NCBI RefSeq assembly: GCF_029893965.1 | Contig: NZ_JARXXP010000019.1 | Location: 1-64,000 of the forward strand | Direction: 5' to 3' | Source: Paenibacillus sp. PastM-3 | GTDB lineage: Bacteria > Bacillota > Bacilli > Paenibacillales > Paenibacillaceae | DNA length: 64,000 nt | Shown here: piece after piece, positions 56,253-64,000 of the stretch | How positions within the stretch are numbered: position 1 is the stretch's first letter | Layout: each line of letters begins with the position of its first letter | The notes under the pieces: generated by a model | What the model was told of the DNA's origin: nothing | The model's database searches: none | The model's input: only the letters and a program-made list of their open reading frames with translations | Translations under genes and position numbers: made by a program

Positions 56253-58849
56253 GAGTTTAATACCACCTTTTTAGATTTCTCATAAATTTCAATTCCCGCT
56301 TTTCCGTCAGGATGTAAGATTTCTGCACGACGGAGTTCGACCTGCTTGTCCAGCCGTTGTTCGAGCCAAGGCTCCAGAACGGGCTGCGAAATCATATCAA
56401 GGAATTTTTCAAGCGTTAAGATATACGGATCCTCCAAGAATTCACTGTTGTTAGCGTTATGGAGTTCATCCTCCATTCCTTTGGCCAGGAAATCCAGGAA
56501 CTTGCTTAGGCCCTCTGTAATTGTGATGTTCTCTTGACGCAAAGAGCTGCTCTGTGGATCGAATTCGATAAACTGGTTGCTCTGCTTATCTGTGAGATAG
56601 ATTTTATCTGCAACGTTTGAGGATACATAATAATAACCACTGTGAATGCTTTCAGATGAACTATCACCTTGCAGGATATTTGGACAAAAATCATTGGCAT
56701 AAGAAAACGAATGATCTCCCAAGTTAAATTTAACCATCCGATGTTGCTCTGCAGGCACTAAATATAGATAATTGTTGGATAATACTATTTTTTGAAATAG
56801 TCCAAATCCATCTACCGGTATTTCTTCGAGATCTATACTATACTCAGTCATCGTATTATCATCTGGATTAAAACGGACTAAAGCTGACTTTTTCAAGCCT
56901 AACAACCAGTAAATTCCGTCAATCAGCATTATATCTGTATATCCGCATTTATCAGCGCTTATGGGATTCAGCTTTGCAGCTTTGCTACACAAATCAATCT
57001 CCACTACTGCATTGGCATTGGAAAATACTAGAGTAAGCAAACCCTTTGCCTCATTATAAACACCGTTAGAGAAATACCCTAACTCAGGGTCGCAAATGTT
57101 TTGGACGGGCTTTACCCAGCTGTCTATAATTTCTGTGCTGTTATCTTCCATATTCAGCTTAACAATACCGGGATATTGTAACGGGATGAAGTAGAGCGAA
57201 CCCTCAGCCTCAATTATTTTCGAAAACTTACTCTGGGCATTATAAGTTTTTTCTGACGGCACTGGCAGTTCAACGTATTCAAAGGATTCACTCGTTAAAT
57301 CATATATAGCTATGGCCGCAGCGGAATGCGGGGAGAAATAAAGTTTATTGCCGCTTTGATGAATGGTATGGTACACTCTCCAATCAAACACTTTTTCACT
57401 TTCAAAACTCCCCATATACTCTACATCCCAAGTTTTCTTATTTAACCGGAAGAAACCATTAAAATGCAGCGTTAGAAACCACAAATATTCCTCTGTATCA
57501 CACAAACTGCCTACTTGGAGCAGAAGATCACTCATATCCATATTTTGAATCATCACAGGTTTTGGCATACACTGATACATCTGCATTAGTGAAGTGCCAT
57601 CTCCATAAAAAGCCGAGCTTACACTTAAAGCCCTATGCAAATCAGCCGTATCATCATAAATTCCATATTCTTCTGACTTGTACTCCTTAATAAGCTGTGT
57701 ATATTCATCAAAGAGAACCGGACGCATGGAACCGTAAGTTGCCACACTTAAAGGATGCGGCCGCCACCAAAGCGCTACATCATCACGGTTGTGGAAGGTG
57801 CCTAGTACAGACCGAAGCTTGGCTATATACTTTTCGTCCCCATTAAGAATAGGGCCTATGGATGTATTATAAAGCACTATTTTTTTCCAAGAACCATCAG
57901 GTTTCTCAATCCGCTTTTTCCATTGATTAGGCAGCTTGAAATCCTCCGGCTTGGAGTTTATTACCTTATCAAACTTTGGCGAACCGGATGCTACAATCTT
58001 TTCCTTCACATTTCCGAAACGGCCAGCGCAATTATGTTCCTTTTCAAAGGCTTGAATGGCACGGATGTAACCGTTGCGCACCTCATTAGATTGTACAAAC
58101 ACTCTGTCAGAATAGACAACACCTTCTACAGTACATAAGTGCTCATCCACGTTATTATTGGACGTCACAAAATACGGGGAGTAGCACAGCAGTCCCGTAT
58201 GTTTTTTAAGATTTTTGCTGAAGTAATTCGGATGGACAACTGTAATCCTGTTAAACTCGTCGTAGCCGTTATGAATGAAGCTCACATCCGGGCGGCGTTC
58301 TTCTATATTATAGTCTTGCCAATCAACGATCGGCACATAGTCTGGATATTGATTTCCTTCATATTGTATTTGCCCTAACCTGCCATCTGGAAGCCTGTCA
58401 TAATACGGAATCGGAACCACGTACGCATCACACTGGGGATCCGCTTGCGCGGCAAGCCATATTGATTCAAGAGCATCCCACATGGACGCCTTGTAAGGGA
58501 AAAATGCAACCTCGATTTTGCTTGGCTTAAGCACATTTTTAATGCTGTTTTCAATCATCCAAAGCTCTTTCTTCAGTTGCTTAATGAAGCTTGCATTAAC
58601 AGTCTCAATTTGCACAGCAATATTATAAAGACTCGTGTGGTATCCGGTTAACAACTCAACCGTCCGTGTATTCTCAATTTCAATATTTCCTATATACTCA
58701 CCTATATATACTGCCGCATCCTGACAATCGCCCAGCAGGTTAATTACAGTAGAGAAGTTTTTTTTGGAAAATTGCTTACTGATCTCCTCAGTTGCCTCAT
58801 ACAGTGTTGTTATTAAATCAAGCATTTGCTTCTGCTGGTATTTCCTCAT
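56249..58849 (-). CDS. GT-B/CDP-glycerol-transferase-like protein fused to predicted seven-bladed propeller
   Basis: An 866-residue protein. After a helical head, residues ~115-430 look like a TagB/CDP-glycerol-type or GT-B transferase: KIEVAFFPYKASMWDALESI, IVASGSPKFDKVI, IVLYNTSIGP, ALWWRPHPLSV, SAFYGDGTSLMQMYQ. The C-terminal ~330 residues contain about seven repeats with a common end (AIYDLTSESFEYVELP, IVKLNMEDNSTEI, VVEIDLCSKA, LVRFNPDDNTMTEY, MVKFNLGDHSFSYAN, FIEFDPQSSSLRQE), as in a beta-propeller. First gene of the cluster; ATG behind AGGAG. The propeller may bind glycan or partners. Activity unproven. Confidence 0.6.
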   Translation of the reverse strand: MRKYQQKQMLDLITTLYEATEEISKQFSKKNFSTVINLLGDCQDAAVYIGEYIGNIEIENTRTVELLTGYHTSLYNIAVQIETVNASFIKQLKKELWMIENSIKNVLKPSKIEVAFFPYKASMWDALESIWLAAQADPQCDAYVVPIPYYDRLPDGRLGQIQYEGNQYPDYVPIVDWQDYNIEERRPDVSFIHNGYDEFNRITVVHPNYFSKNLKKHTGLLCYSPYFVTSNNNVDEHLCTVEGVVYSDRVFVQSNEVRNGYIRAIQAFEKEHNCAGRFGNVKEKIVASGSPKFDKVINSKPEDFKLPNQWKKRIEKPDGSWKKIVLYNTSIGPILNGDEKYIAKLRSVLGTFHNRDDVALWWRPHPLSVATYGSMRPVLFDEYTQLIKEYKSEEYGIYDDTADLHRALSVSSAFYGDGTSLMQMYQCMPKPVMIQNMDMSDLLLQVGSLCDTEEYLWFLTLHFNGFFRLNKKTWDVEYMGSFESEKVFDWRVYHTIHQSGNKLYFSPHSAAAIAIYDLTSESFEYVELPVPSEKTYNAQSKFSKIIEAEGSLYFIPLQYPGIVKLNMEDNSTEIIDSWVKPVQNICDPELGYFSNGVYNEAKGLLTLVFSNANAVVEIDLCSKAAKLNPISADKCGYTDIMLIDGIYWLLGLKKSALVRFNPDDNTMTEYSIDLEEIPVDGFGLFQKIVLSNNYLYLVPAEQHRMVKFNLGDHSFSYANDFCPNILQGDSSSESIHSGYYYVSSNVADKIYLTDKQSNQFIEFDPQSSSLRQENITITEGLSKFLDFLAKGMEDELHNANNSEFLEDPYILTLEKFLDMISQPVLEPWLEQRLDKQVELRRAEILHPDGKAGIEIYEKSKKVVLNS

Positions 58850-58919
58850 CAAACTTCCACTCCTGTATGAATGTTATGTTCTTCCTCTGCTTTATTTCTG
58901 TACACACGGAACTCACTAT

Positions 58920-58944
58920 ATTATATAACTTATATCGGTTATAA
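58920..58944 (-). promoter_or_regulatory. Possible promoter region of the glycan cluster
   Basis: A leftward TATAAT (58920-58925) lies about 70 bases before the first gene of the cluster, and an inverted repeat CTTATA/TATAAG (58929-58934 with 58939-58944) overlaps the spacer. No good -35 is seen, so initiation may need an activator. Weak prediction. Confidence 0.35.
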
Positions 58945-59141
58945 GCCTCTTTTGATAAATAGTCTGCATAAATCGACAAAATAGACGGAGAAAGCCCCGT
59001 AGTAGCTAACTTACGACATATGATCCTCTCGTATGAGACGAATTCAAAGTTTCTTCAAAAACAAACATAATCAAACTTTACATAATCCCCCTAACAACAG
59101 ATGTGCTATTGTAATCTCATACATTTGTACGAGGGAGTGAT

Positions 59142-60125
59142 TTGGCGTTGAATGAACATTTGAGTATCGCGATGGATGCATTAAATGGCTACCCGATAAC
59201 CTGCAAATCAATAGAATTTATAGCCCAAAGCGGAAATACGATCTATAAGGTCACTGACCTGGACAAGAATAGTTATAGTCTCCGCTTGCATCGATCTAAA
59301 GGGGGTGCCCTTGAAAGCTTTTGGAGCAAGCCGGAAGTGATCCGTTCTGAAATGGTCTGGCTTCAAGCCTTGGCCCTGGAAACAGATTTAACCGTGCCGG
59401 CGCCTTATAAGAATAACCACGGGGATTTCATTACGAGTGTGAACGATATTAACTGTACTTTACTAAGATGGGTGGAAGGTGAGCAGAAGCCTTTTATTCC
59501 TACAGTAGAGGACGCGGCGGCTATAGGGGAAATGACCGGCAAACTACATCGGCAAGCCTCGAATTGGAGCATCCCAAGTGCATTTGAACGCCCTTCCTTT
59601 GACAGCTCCCGTATATTGCAATCCCTGGACAAGCTCAGAGAGCGATCTGATGCAGGTATGCTTAACGCCGATGATTCAGCGCTTCTTCAGCAAGCCGGTC
59701 AACGAGTTATTGCAATGATGAACACTATTGAAAGAACCTCCGGCAATTGGGGAATGATTCATGCGGATTTAATTCCAAATAATCTGGTGTTTCATGGAAA
59801 AGGAGTACGGCCGATCGACTTTGGCGCTTGCGGGTTTGGTTACTATTTAGTTGATCTTGGCTGGACATTTTCCTATATCCATCCTGCTTTTAGAGACCAG
59901 CTTCTTCAATCGTATTCGCAATATTATCCGTTACCGGATAACTATATTGAGTTGTTGGAGGGCTTTTTTATTGCAGCGCAGCTTGAAACCATGAATTTCT
60001 GGCTCGGTCTGCCTGACTGGCAGGAATGGCTGCCTGACCATATTGGTAAATTAGCGGGCAGGGAGGTTAGTGCGTATATGAACGGTCAATCATTCCTCTT
60101 TAGTGGGAAACCTTACTGGGAATAA
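59142..60125 (+). CDS. Aminoglycoside-phosphotransferase-like kinase
   Basis: A 327-residue APH/choline-kinase-fold protein: NTIYKVTDLDKNSYSLRLHR (nucleotide loop and Lys/Arg region), catalytic loop GMIHADLIPNNLVF (HADxxxxN, Brenner motif) and RPIDFGACGFGYYLVDL (metal-binding D). Phosphorylates a small hydroxylated substrate that cannot be named; homoserine-kinase-like members share this outline. TTG start behind GAGGGAG. Divergent from the glycan cluster and standing alone. Confidence 0.85.
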   Translation: MALNEHLSIAMDALNGYPITCKSIEFIAQSGNTIYKVTDLDKNSYSLRLHRSKGGALESFWSKPEVIRSEMVWLQALALETDLTVPAPYKNNHGDFITSVNDINCTLLRWVEGEQKPFIPTVEDAAAIGEMTGKLHRQASNWSIPSAFERPSFDSSRILQSLDKLRERSDAGMLNADDSALLQQAGQRVIAMMNTIERTSGNWGMIHADLIPNNLVFHGKGVRPIDFGACGFGYYLVDLGWTFSYIHPAFRDQLLQSYSQYYPLPDNYIELLEGFFIAAQLETMNFWLGLPDWQEWLPDHIGKLAGREVSAYMNGQSFLFSGKPYWE

Positions 60126-60167
60126 GCTGGCACTTTAGGCAGCCCAAAGTTCCTATGGCCATTTTTT

Positions 60168-60239
60168 TCATCCAATCCTTTTAATGAATTTAGCAGGAAC
60201 GCCGCCGGCAATGATGGTCCCATCTCCGATCGTGATCAT
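60168..60239 (-). pseudogene. C-terminal fragment of a hexapeptide acyltransferase
   Basis: Leftward translation gives ITIGDGTIIAGGVPAKFIKR followed by IG and a stop, the typical end of a left-handed beta-helix (LbH) O-acetyltransferase. Only 23 residues remain, with an internal deletion of the usual linker between the hexapeptide repeats and the GGVPAK end. It is joined directly to the broken HEAT-repeat gene. Confidence 0.6.
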
Positions 60240-60856
60240 TTGCGAGCTCTTTCTTTTGCTTAATAAGATTTATCGCATAGCCGTGAATCCGGTCTGACGG
60301 TAAATGCTGCAGCATCTCAAAGGCGACGTCGCGTATGGCTTCATTATCACTTTCGGTAAGCTCGAAAATAAACTGCTCGTCCAGCGGAAAGCGCACCTTT
60401 TTAAACGTCCACAGTAGTTCCAGCTTTATTTCCAGATCGGTTTCCCGGACAGCGTATTCCGCTAATCTAAGCAGCTCATCTTCTGTAGCGGTCCTTGAAT
60501 AACGGAGTGCCAGCCCCGGCTGCGGAACCCGCCCTGCCTTTCCTTTGCTGCTTCTACCAGTTCTTCTACGCATACTCCCCAAGCTGAATAACAATGCTCT
60601 TAAACGCAGAAAATCCATCCAGAGACGTTAACCACACACACAGCCATTCCAGGCTTTCCTTTACTGCAGGATTGTTGAGGCGGGGGAGTGATCCGAGCAG
60701 TGCATTATATTTTCCATATAACGCTTCTCTCGCTTTACTGCTTCCATCAGCAGCAAACAGATATAAAAGCTCGCACAACTGACTGAAAAGCCCTATATCC
60801 CGATTCTTCTGCATGAATTTGCGGATAATCGCCTTTTCAAAATAGCCTTTATCCAT
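60240..60856 (-). pseudogene. Broken HEAT-repeat-like gene
   Basis: The intact 5' part encodes MDKGYFEKAIIRKFMQKN…LFSQLCELLYLFA…SLEWLCVWLTSLDGFSAFKSI up to GEYA-stop (60566). The same kind of protein resumes in another frame from about 60500 (TEDELLRLAEYAVRETDLEI, LDEQFIFELTESDNEAIRDV) and runs into the acyltransferase fragment at about 60240. A third frame between them (CVEELVEAAKERQGG) also looks coding, so at least two frameshifts have occurred. The helical paired repeats resemble HEAT/armadillo proteins. The gene was probably cytoplasmic and is no longer functional. Confidence 0.6.
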
Positions 60857-60866
60857 TTTCTCCCCA

Positions 60867-61202
60867 TCAATTGCTGACCTCCGGCGGCTGCTCCTCCAGC
60901 AAAATAATAGCTTCTCCCCGTTCCTGTCTAATCTGAATATTCTCTTTACCCCAGGAGCACATCATGTCAATGATTCTATTGGCTGTAACTCCATATTCCG
61001 TTAGGCTATATTCGACTTTGCTGATAGACAATTCGAGCTCACGAAGCTGCTGGATCAGCACCTTTTGCGAAATACCTGTAATACTGTGCTGTAGCTCGCT
61101 GGTTCTCTTTGTGCCGGACATCAGTAAACATATGATCAACGCTTTCCATTTGCCGCCGATAATCTCCAGAGTCGCCTCTATGCCCAGATGATATTGCTTC
61201 AT
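60867..61202 (-). CDS. HxlR-family regulator with shortened wing, possibly inactive
   Basis: A 111-residue winged-helix regulator of the HxlR type: GIEATLEIIGGKWKALIICLL, SELQHSITGISQKVLIQQLREL, VEYSLTEYG. The segment between QQLREL and KVEYSLTEYG is only about five residues, whereas family members have ~18 there (wing strand, usually with a PPKVEY end). An in-frame deletion has therefore probably removed the wing. ATG at 61202 behind GGGGTG; a longer frame to 61355 has no support. Divergent from the oxidoreductase it would normally control. Confidence 0.7.
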   Translation of the reverse strand: MKQYHLGIEATLEIIGGKWKALIICLLMSGTKRTSELQHSITGISQKVLIQQLRELELSISKVEYSLTEYGVTANRIIDMMCSWGKENIQIRQERGEAIILLEEQPPEVSN

Positions 61203-61387
61203 ATAATAACACCCCATCCATGCTGATCTATCAAGCCAGATAAAAGATTTATTATCGCATTCCGTGTCAGGCCGAGTCCAGTACACACTTTGAGGTAACC
61301 ATCTTACTTTATTGTGTGTATTTTCATTTGCCAAAGCCTGCAACATAATGATCATATCAACTATACGGGGTTAAAGGAGAATTCAAA

Positions 61388-61800
61388 ATGAAGACACTGG
61401 TGATTCTGGCACATCCTAATCTTGAGGGTTCAAGGGTAAACCTGAGATGGAAAGAAGAGCTGCTACTATATCCAGACGATGTTACCCTTCACGAGCTTTT
61501 CAAAAAGTGTCCTGACTGGAGCATTGATGTTCCAGCCGAGCAACAACGATTAGAGGCACATGACCATATTGTCTTTCAATTCCCGCTGTATCGGTACAGC
61601 TATCCGCCCTTATTGAAGAAATGGTTTGATGATGTCTTCACTCATGGATGGGCTTACGGATCAACAGGAGACCGGCTGAAAGGGAAAAAGCTGGGCCTCG
61701 CCATGTCCATCGGGGATAAGCAGGAATTATCTGCCTGAGGGCTCCGTTTCTTTTACCGTGGATCAGGTGACAACGCCTTTCAAAGCCAGCACAAAATGAT
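61388..61800 (+). pseudogene. Frameshifted NAD(P)H oxidoreductase (KefF/MdaB-like)
   Basis: The first 116 codons encode a flavodoxin-fold quinone reductase start: LVILAHPNLEGSRVNLRW, HIVFQFPLYRYSYPPLLKKW, DDVFTHGWAYGSTGDRLKGK, then a premature stop after GDKQELSA (61738). Homologous sequence continues in another frame (YLPEGSVSFTVDQVTTPFKA) to a TGA near 61797, after which the usual C-terminal third is lost. The normal length is about 175-190 residues. ATG follows AAAGGAGA. Together with the damaged HxlR gene this is a decayed redox-response pair. Confidence 0.7.
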
Positions 61801-61896
61801 ACAAGCTCAAGCCTATATAATCTCCCGTATCTGCATGTGCGTATTATATTGAACAGGGTTGGGTATAGATCCTGCCTTTGTATGCGGGAACAAATC

Positions 61897-63735
61897 CTAA
61901 TACTCTTCTTCCTCATATTCCGTTTGTTCACTCTTCTCCACAGACGTTATTTTTTCCACTGTCCATCCCCATGCGTTTTTCTTCTTGTTGAACCTTCTCT
62001 TTTGGATATAATCGACCTTGTCATCATTTTGAATGTTGTGTTCCTCTACCAATTTAGGAGAGATAAATGCATCATTTACAAATGCAAATGGCTTCGTGTA
62101 TTCCTTATCAACATAACCGCTCCCGGTTTGAACAAAATTAGATAGAAATGTTTCATCCCCCGGTGCAAGCTTATAAAGCTTAAATAAATTCGGTCGCTTT
62201 TTATCTTCAACCATTCTTACTTTTAGAGCTTCATCGGTTATCCAATGATGCGTTTCTTTAATGGAATCCATGTAGAAATATCCATCTTTTATCATTGAAA
62301 GACTGCTATTTCCCAGGTATGCAAAATTGACTACACCTTTATCTTTATTGATATAGGTAACAAAAATATTGGTAAACGGAAGCGTTCGATATAGGATTTC
62401 TTCAGCTTGGTCAGCGAATTCTTTCAGGTCATCTCTACTTTTAGCCGGCTTCGCTTCAAGATACCAGCTTTCACTTTTCCATTTTTCAAGCTGCTGAGAT
62501 ATTTTTCCCCATTTCTTCATTCGAGTTGAGATCAATTCATCCAATTCAAATTTTGCATGTGAAGACATCTTTTTCTCCACAAGAATCGGGATGATTTTTT
62601 CTTGTAAGCCAACTATCATTTCTGGTTTAGACTTACACAGTAATCCTGCACATAAGCAATTGAATTTTTCATCATCATTTCCAAGTTCACTAATTAAATC
62701 CCACACCCAGAAGTCCTTGCTTTTCGTTCTTGCAAATGAAGTAACAGTTTCAAGGGCTTCATCTTTTCGGTTCACTTTTATCAATAATTTCGCTTTATAA
62801 TACAGGAGCCATTCAAACGAAGGATTTTTTCGTATATGTATATTCAGGACATCGATCATGGAATGCAGCCTTTGTTCCGTTACCATATAAAGATCCAATG
62901 ATAACAGCTTCTTTGCATGAAAATTCAGAACAAATTCTGCCAATGGCCTAACTTCTACACTCTCGCCATTATTATTAGTAAAGTTAGTCTTCTGAAGATC
63001 TCCCCGGTCAAACCAATCGAATCCAATGATATCCATAAACAGGAGGTAATTAGCATCATTTAATCTCCCGATCATTTCCTTAATTAGGAAACGCGATGCG
63101 GAAGATTTACTATTCACATACAGCCCTCTGTTCTCAATAAACTTCGCTTCATGGCCACAAAACCTCAACAACTCTGGAAAAACGTTATTAGCAAACAGTT
63201 CTCCTTTCATGATTACCCTTCGAATGGACCACAAAATTGAATTGACTAACATTTTCTTTGAATCGTCAGTTGTAGACTCATTGAAAAAACAGCTTTCAAA
63301 AGATAGCACTGCATTATCATTCAAAATTCTTAAATTGTTGCTGTACCGGTCCACATTTCCTTCAGAAATTTTCAAATAATCATACATAATCCAGCCAAAA
63401 GTGATTACTGCATCTTCATTGTCTTGATTGGCTTTAAGATACGGAAGGATTACTTGGAATGCCTCTTGCAGCTTCTCCATTTTCCTCAGCTTCTTTGCTT
63501 CATCAATGGGGTCTTGATCCAGTTTCCCGCCGTTGCGCTGGACCTTCTCAGTTATTTTTCTTAACTCCATTAGTATTTCAGTTATTTCACTATCTTCTTT
63601 ATTTAGTTTTAATTGCTGCACAAAAAGACTTTCATCGATCCGCTGGTTAGCGAAGTCTTGCAACAATTTGAATTTCACAAAGTACTTGGTGCAAATTTGA
63701 TACAAGTCATCGTTATGGTTTTTTGTTGTGTACAT
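61897..63735 (-). CDS. TPR protein with C-terminal S1/cold-shock-like domain (TOTE-type, tentative)
   Basis: A 612-residue protein. The N-terminal ~450 residues are helical and TPR-like (LHSMIDVLNIHIRKNPSFEW, LIKVNRKDEALETVTSFA). Residues ~465-600 are beta-rich with basic RRFNKKKNAWGWTVEKI, resembling an S1/OB or cold-shock-like nucleic-acid-binding region. An acidic tail EQTEYEEEEY closes it. From memory this arrangement matches proteins annotated next to TOTE conflict systems, but the nuclease and helicase components of such systems are not in the window. ATG at 63735; AGGTGC upstream. Preceded at a short distance by a small gene at the window edge. Confidence 0.55.
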   Translation of the reverse strand: MYTTKNHNDDLYQICTKYFVKFKLLQDFANQRIDESLFVQQLKLNKEDSEITEILMELRKITEKVQRNGGKLDQDPIDEAKKLRKMEKLQEAFQVILPYLKANQDNEDAVITFGWIMYDYLKISEGNVDRYSNNLRILNDNAVLSFESCFFNESTTDDSKKMLVNSILWSIRRVIMKGELFANNVFPELLRFCGHEAKFIENRGLYVNSKSSASRFLIKEMIGRLNDANYLLFMDIIGFDWFDRGDLQKTNFTNNNGESVEVRPLAEFVLNFHAKKLLSLDLYMVTEQRLHSMIDVLNIHIRKNPSFEWLLYYKAKLLIKVNRKDEALETVTSFARTKSKDFWVWDLISELGNDDEKFNCLCAGLLCKSKPEMIVGLQEKIIPILVEKKMSSHAKFELDELISTRMKKWGKISQQLEKWKSESWYLEAKPAKSRDDLKEFADQAEEILYRTLPFTNIFVTYINKDKGVVNFAYLGNSSLSMIKDGYFYMDSIKETHHWITDEALKVRMVEDKKRPNLFKLYKLAPGDETFLSNFVQTGSGYVDKEYTKPFAFVNDAFISPKLVEEHNIQNDDKVDYIQKRRFNKKKNAWGWTVEKITSVEKSEQTEYEEEEY

Positions 63736-63747
63736 TTTGCACCTCCA

Positions 63748-64000
63748 TTAGTCTAAACCATAAACTTCCTTTATCAACTCAACGATTTTTGAGAAAAGTT
63801 CCTTACTTCCCTCAATGTAAATGAATTTAGAAATCATTCCATCACCGTTATACCAAAGCTGGACATCGACATTATTATTTCGACTCACTAAATGTAATAA
63901 CAAATTCCATTCATGATGACCCGAAACCTTCATTTGAATCTCATCTTTTTCTAAAATACCAGCAAGCTCTTGCATATACGGTTTCATAACGCCAATTTCA
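63748..64000 (-). CDS. Small protein at window edge, probably partial
   Basis: Visible from MKPYMQELAGILEKDE to …LIKEVYGLD, 79 residues. The frame stays open upstream to the window end (EIGV before the ATG at 63987), and no ribosome site precedes that ATG, so the true start may lie outside. No motif recognised; alternating hydrophobic and polar strands (NVDVQLWYNGDGMISKFIYI) suggest a small alpha/beta fold. It ends 12 bases before the TPR/S1 gene start and may be co-transcribed with it. Confidence 0.5.
   Translation of the reverse strand, partial: EIGVMKPYMQELAGILEKDEIQMKVSGHHEWNLLLHLVSRNNNVDVQLWYNGDGMISKFIYIEGSKELFSKIVELIKEVYGLD

Noticed and set aside
1..64000. Numerous 60-190-codon frames lying opposite or inside longer genes
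   Set aside because: They are antisense or out-of-frame shadows of well-supported genes and show no ribosome sites or family motifs.
1..64000. CRISPR array, prophage, transposon or tRNA gene
   Set aside because: No regularly spaced repeats, integrase, transposase, phage structural gene or cloverleaf was found.

Overview
The window looks like chromosomal DNA of a low-to-mid GC Gram-positive bacterium of the Paenibacillus type. Support comes from strong AGGAGG-like ribosome binding sites, frequent GTG/TTG starts, U-tailed terminators, a canonical Fur box, lipoprotein signal peptides, and protein content typical of Paenibacillus (SF0329-family protein, Phr-like peptide cassette, WYL regulator, YclNOPQ-like siderophore importer). 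No rRNA, tRNA, CRISPR array, transposase or integrase was seen.

Layout. (1) 0.8-19.0 kb, leftward and visibly AT-rich: a DNA phosphorothioation defence locus, sspB-sspC-sspD (single-strand backbone sulfur modification) followed by sspF-sspG-sspH (restriction), then two co-directional genes. One encodes a double-GHKL ATPase/histidine kinase; the other encodes a large protein with an N-terminal receiver domain. A terminator plus promoter between sspD and sspF splits modification from restriction. sspA (cysteine desulfurase) and sspE are absent. (2) 19.0-20.0 kb: a gene-poor AT-rich gap holding a decayed gene and a copy of a dispersed repeat. (3) 20.0-30.4 kb: a mixed accessory zone. It holds a DUF2075 nuclease/helicase with a MazG-like pyrophosphohydrolase, two full lipoprotein paralogues and a third remnant, a Rap/Phr-like TPR receptor overlapping an unlisted 47-residue secreted peptide gene, a divergent two-gene operon (YaaW-like membrane/coiled-coil protein plus PD-(D/E)xK-like membrane protein), a DJ-1/PfpI protein, a WYL regulator and an SF0329 protein.

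(4) 30.5-35.5 kb: a tRNA-dihydrouridine synthase and a four-gene Fur-controlled siderophore ABC importer. (5) 35.7-58.9 kb: one long leftward cluster of 16 tightly packed, often overlapping genes for a cell-surface glycopolymer. It contains family-2-like and family-4-like glycosyltransferases, CDP-glycerol-type transferases, two cytidylyltransferases, two LicD proteins, UDP-galactopyranose mutase, FkbM methyltransferase, a metallophosphoesterase and a glycerophosphodiesterase. Many of the enzymes carry the same small Rossmann-like FGxGxxG module fused at one end. (6) 59-62 kb: an APH-like kinase, then a decay zone (broken HEAT-repeat gene, acyltransferase fragment, damaged HxlR regulator, frameshifted NAD(P)H oxidoreductase). 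(7) 61.9-64 kb: a TPR plus S1-like protein resembling those of TOTE conflict systems, and a small gene at the window edge.

The best candidates for undescribed biology are the kinase/receiver pair attached to ssp, the membrane/nuclease pair divergent from a Rap/Phr-like cassette, and the shared Rossmann module of the glycan cluster. All functional statements are from reading motifs by eye; no database search was possible.
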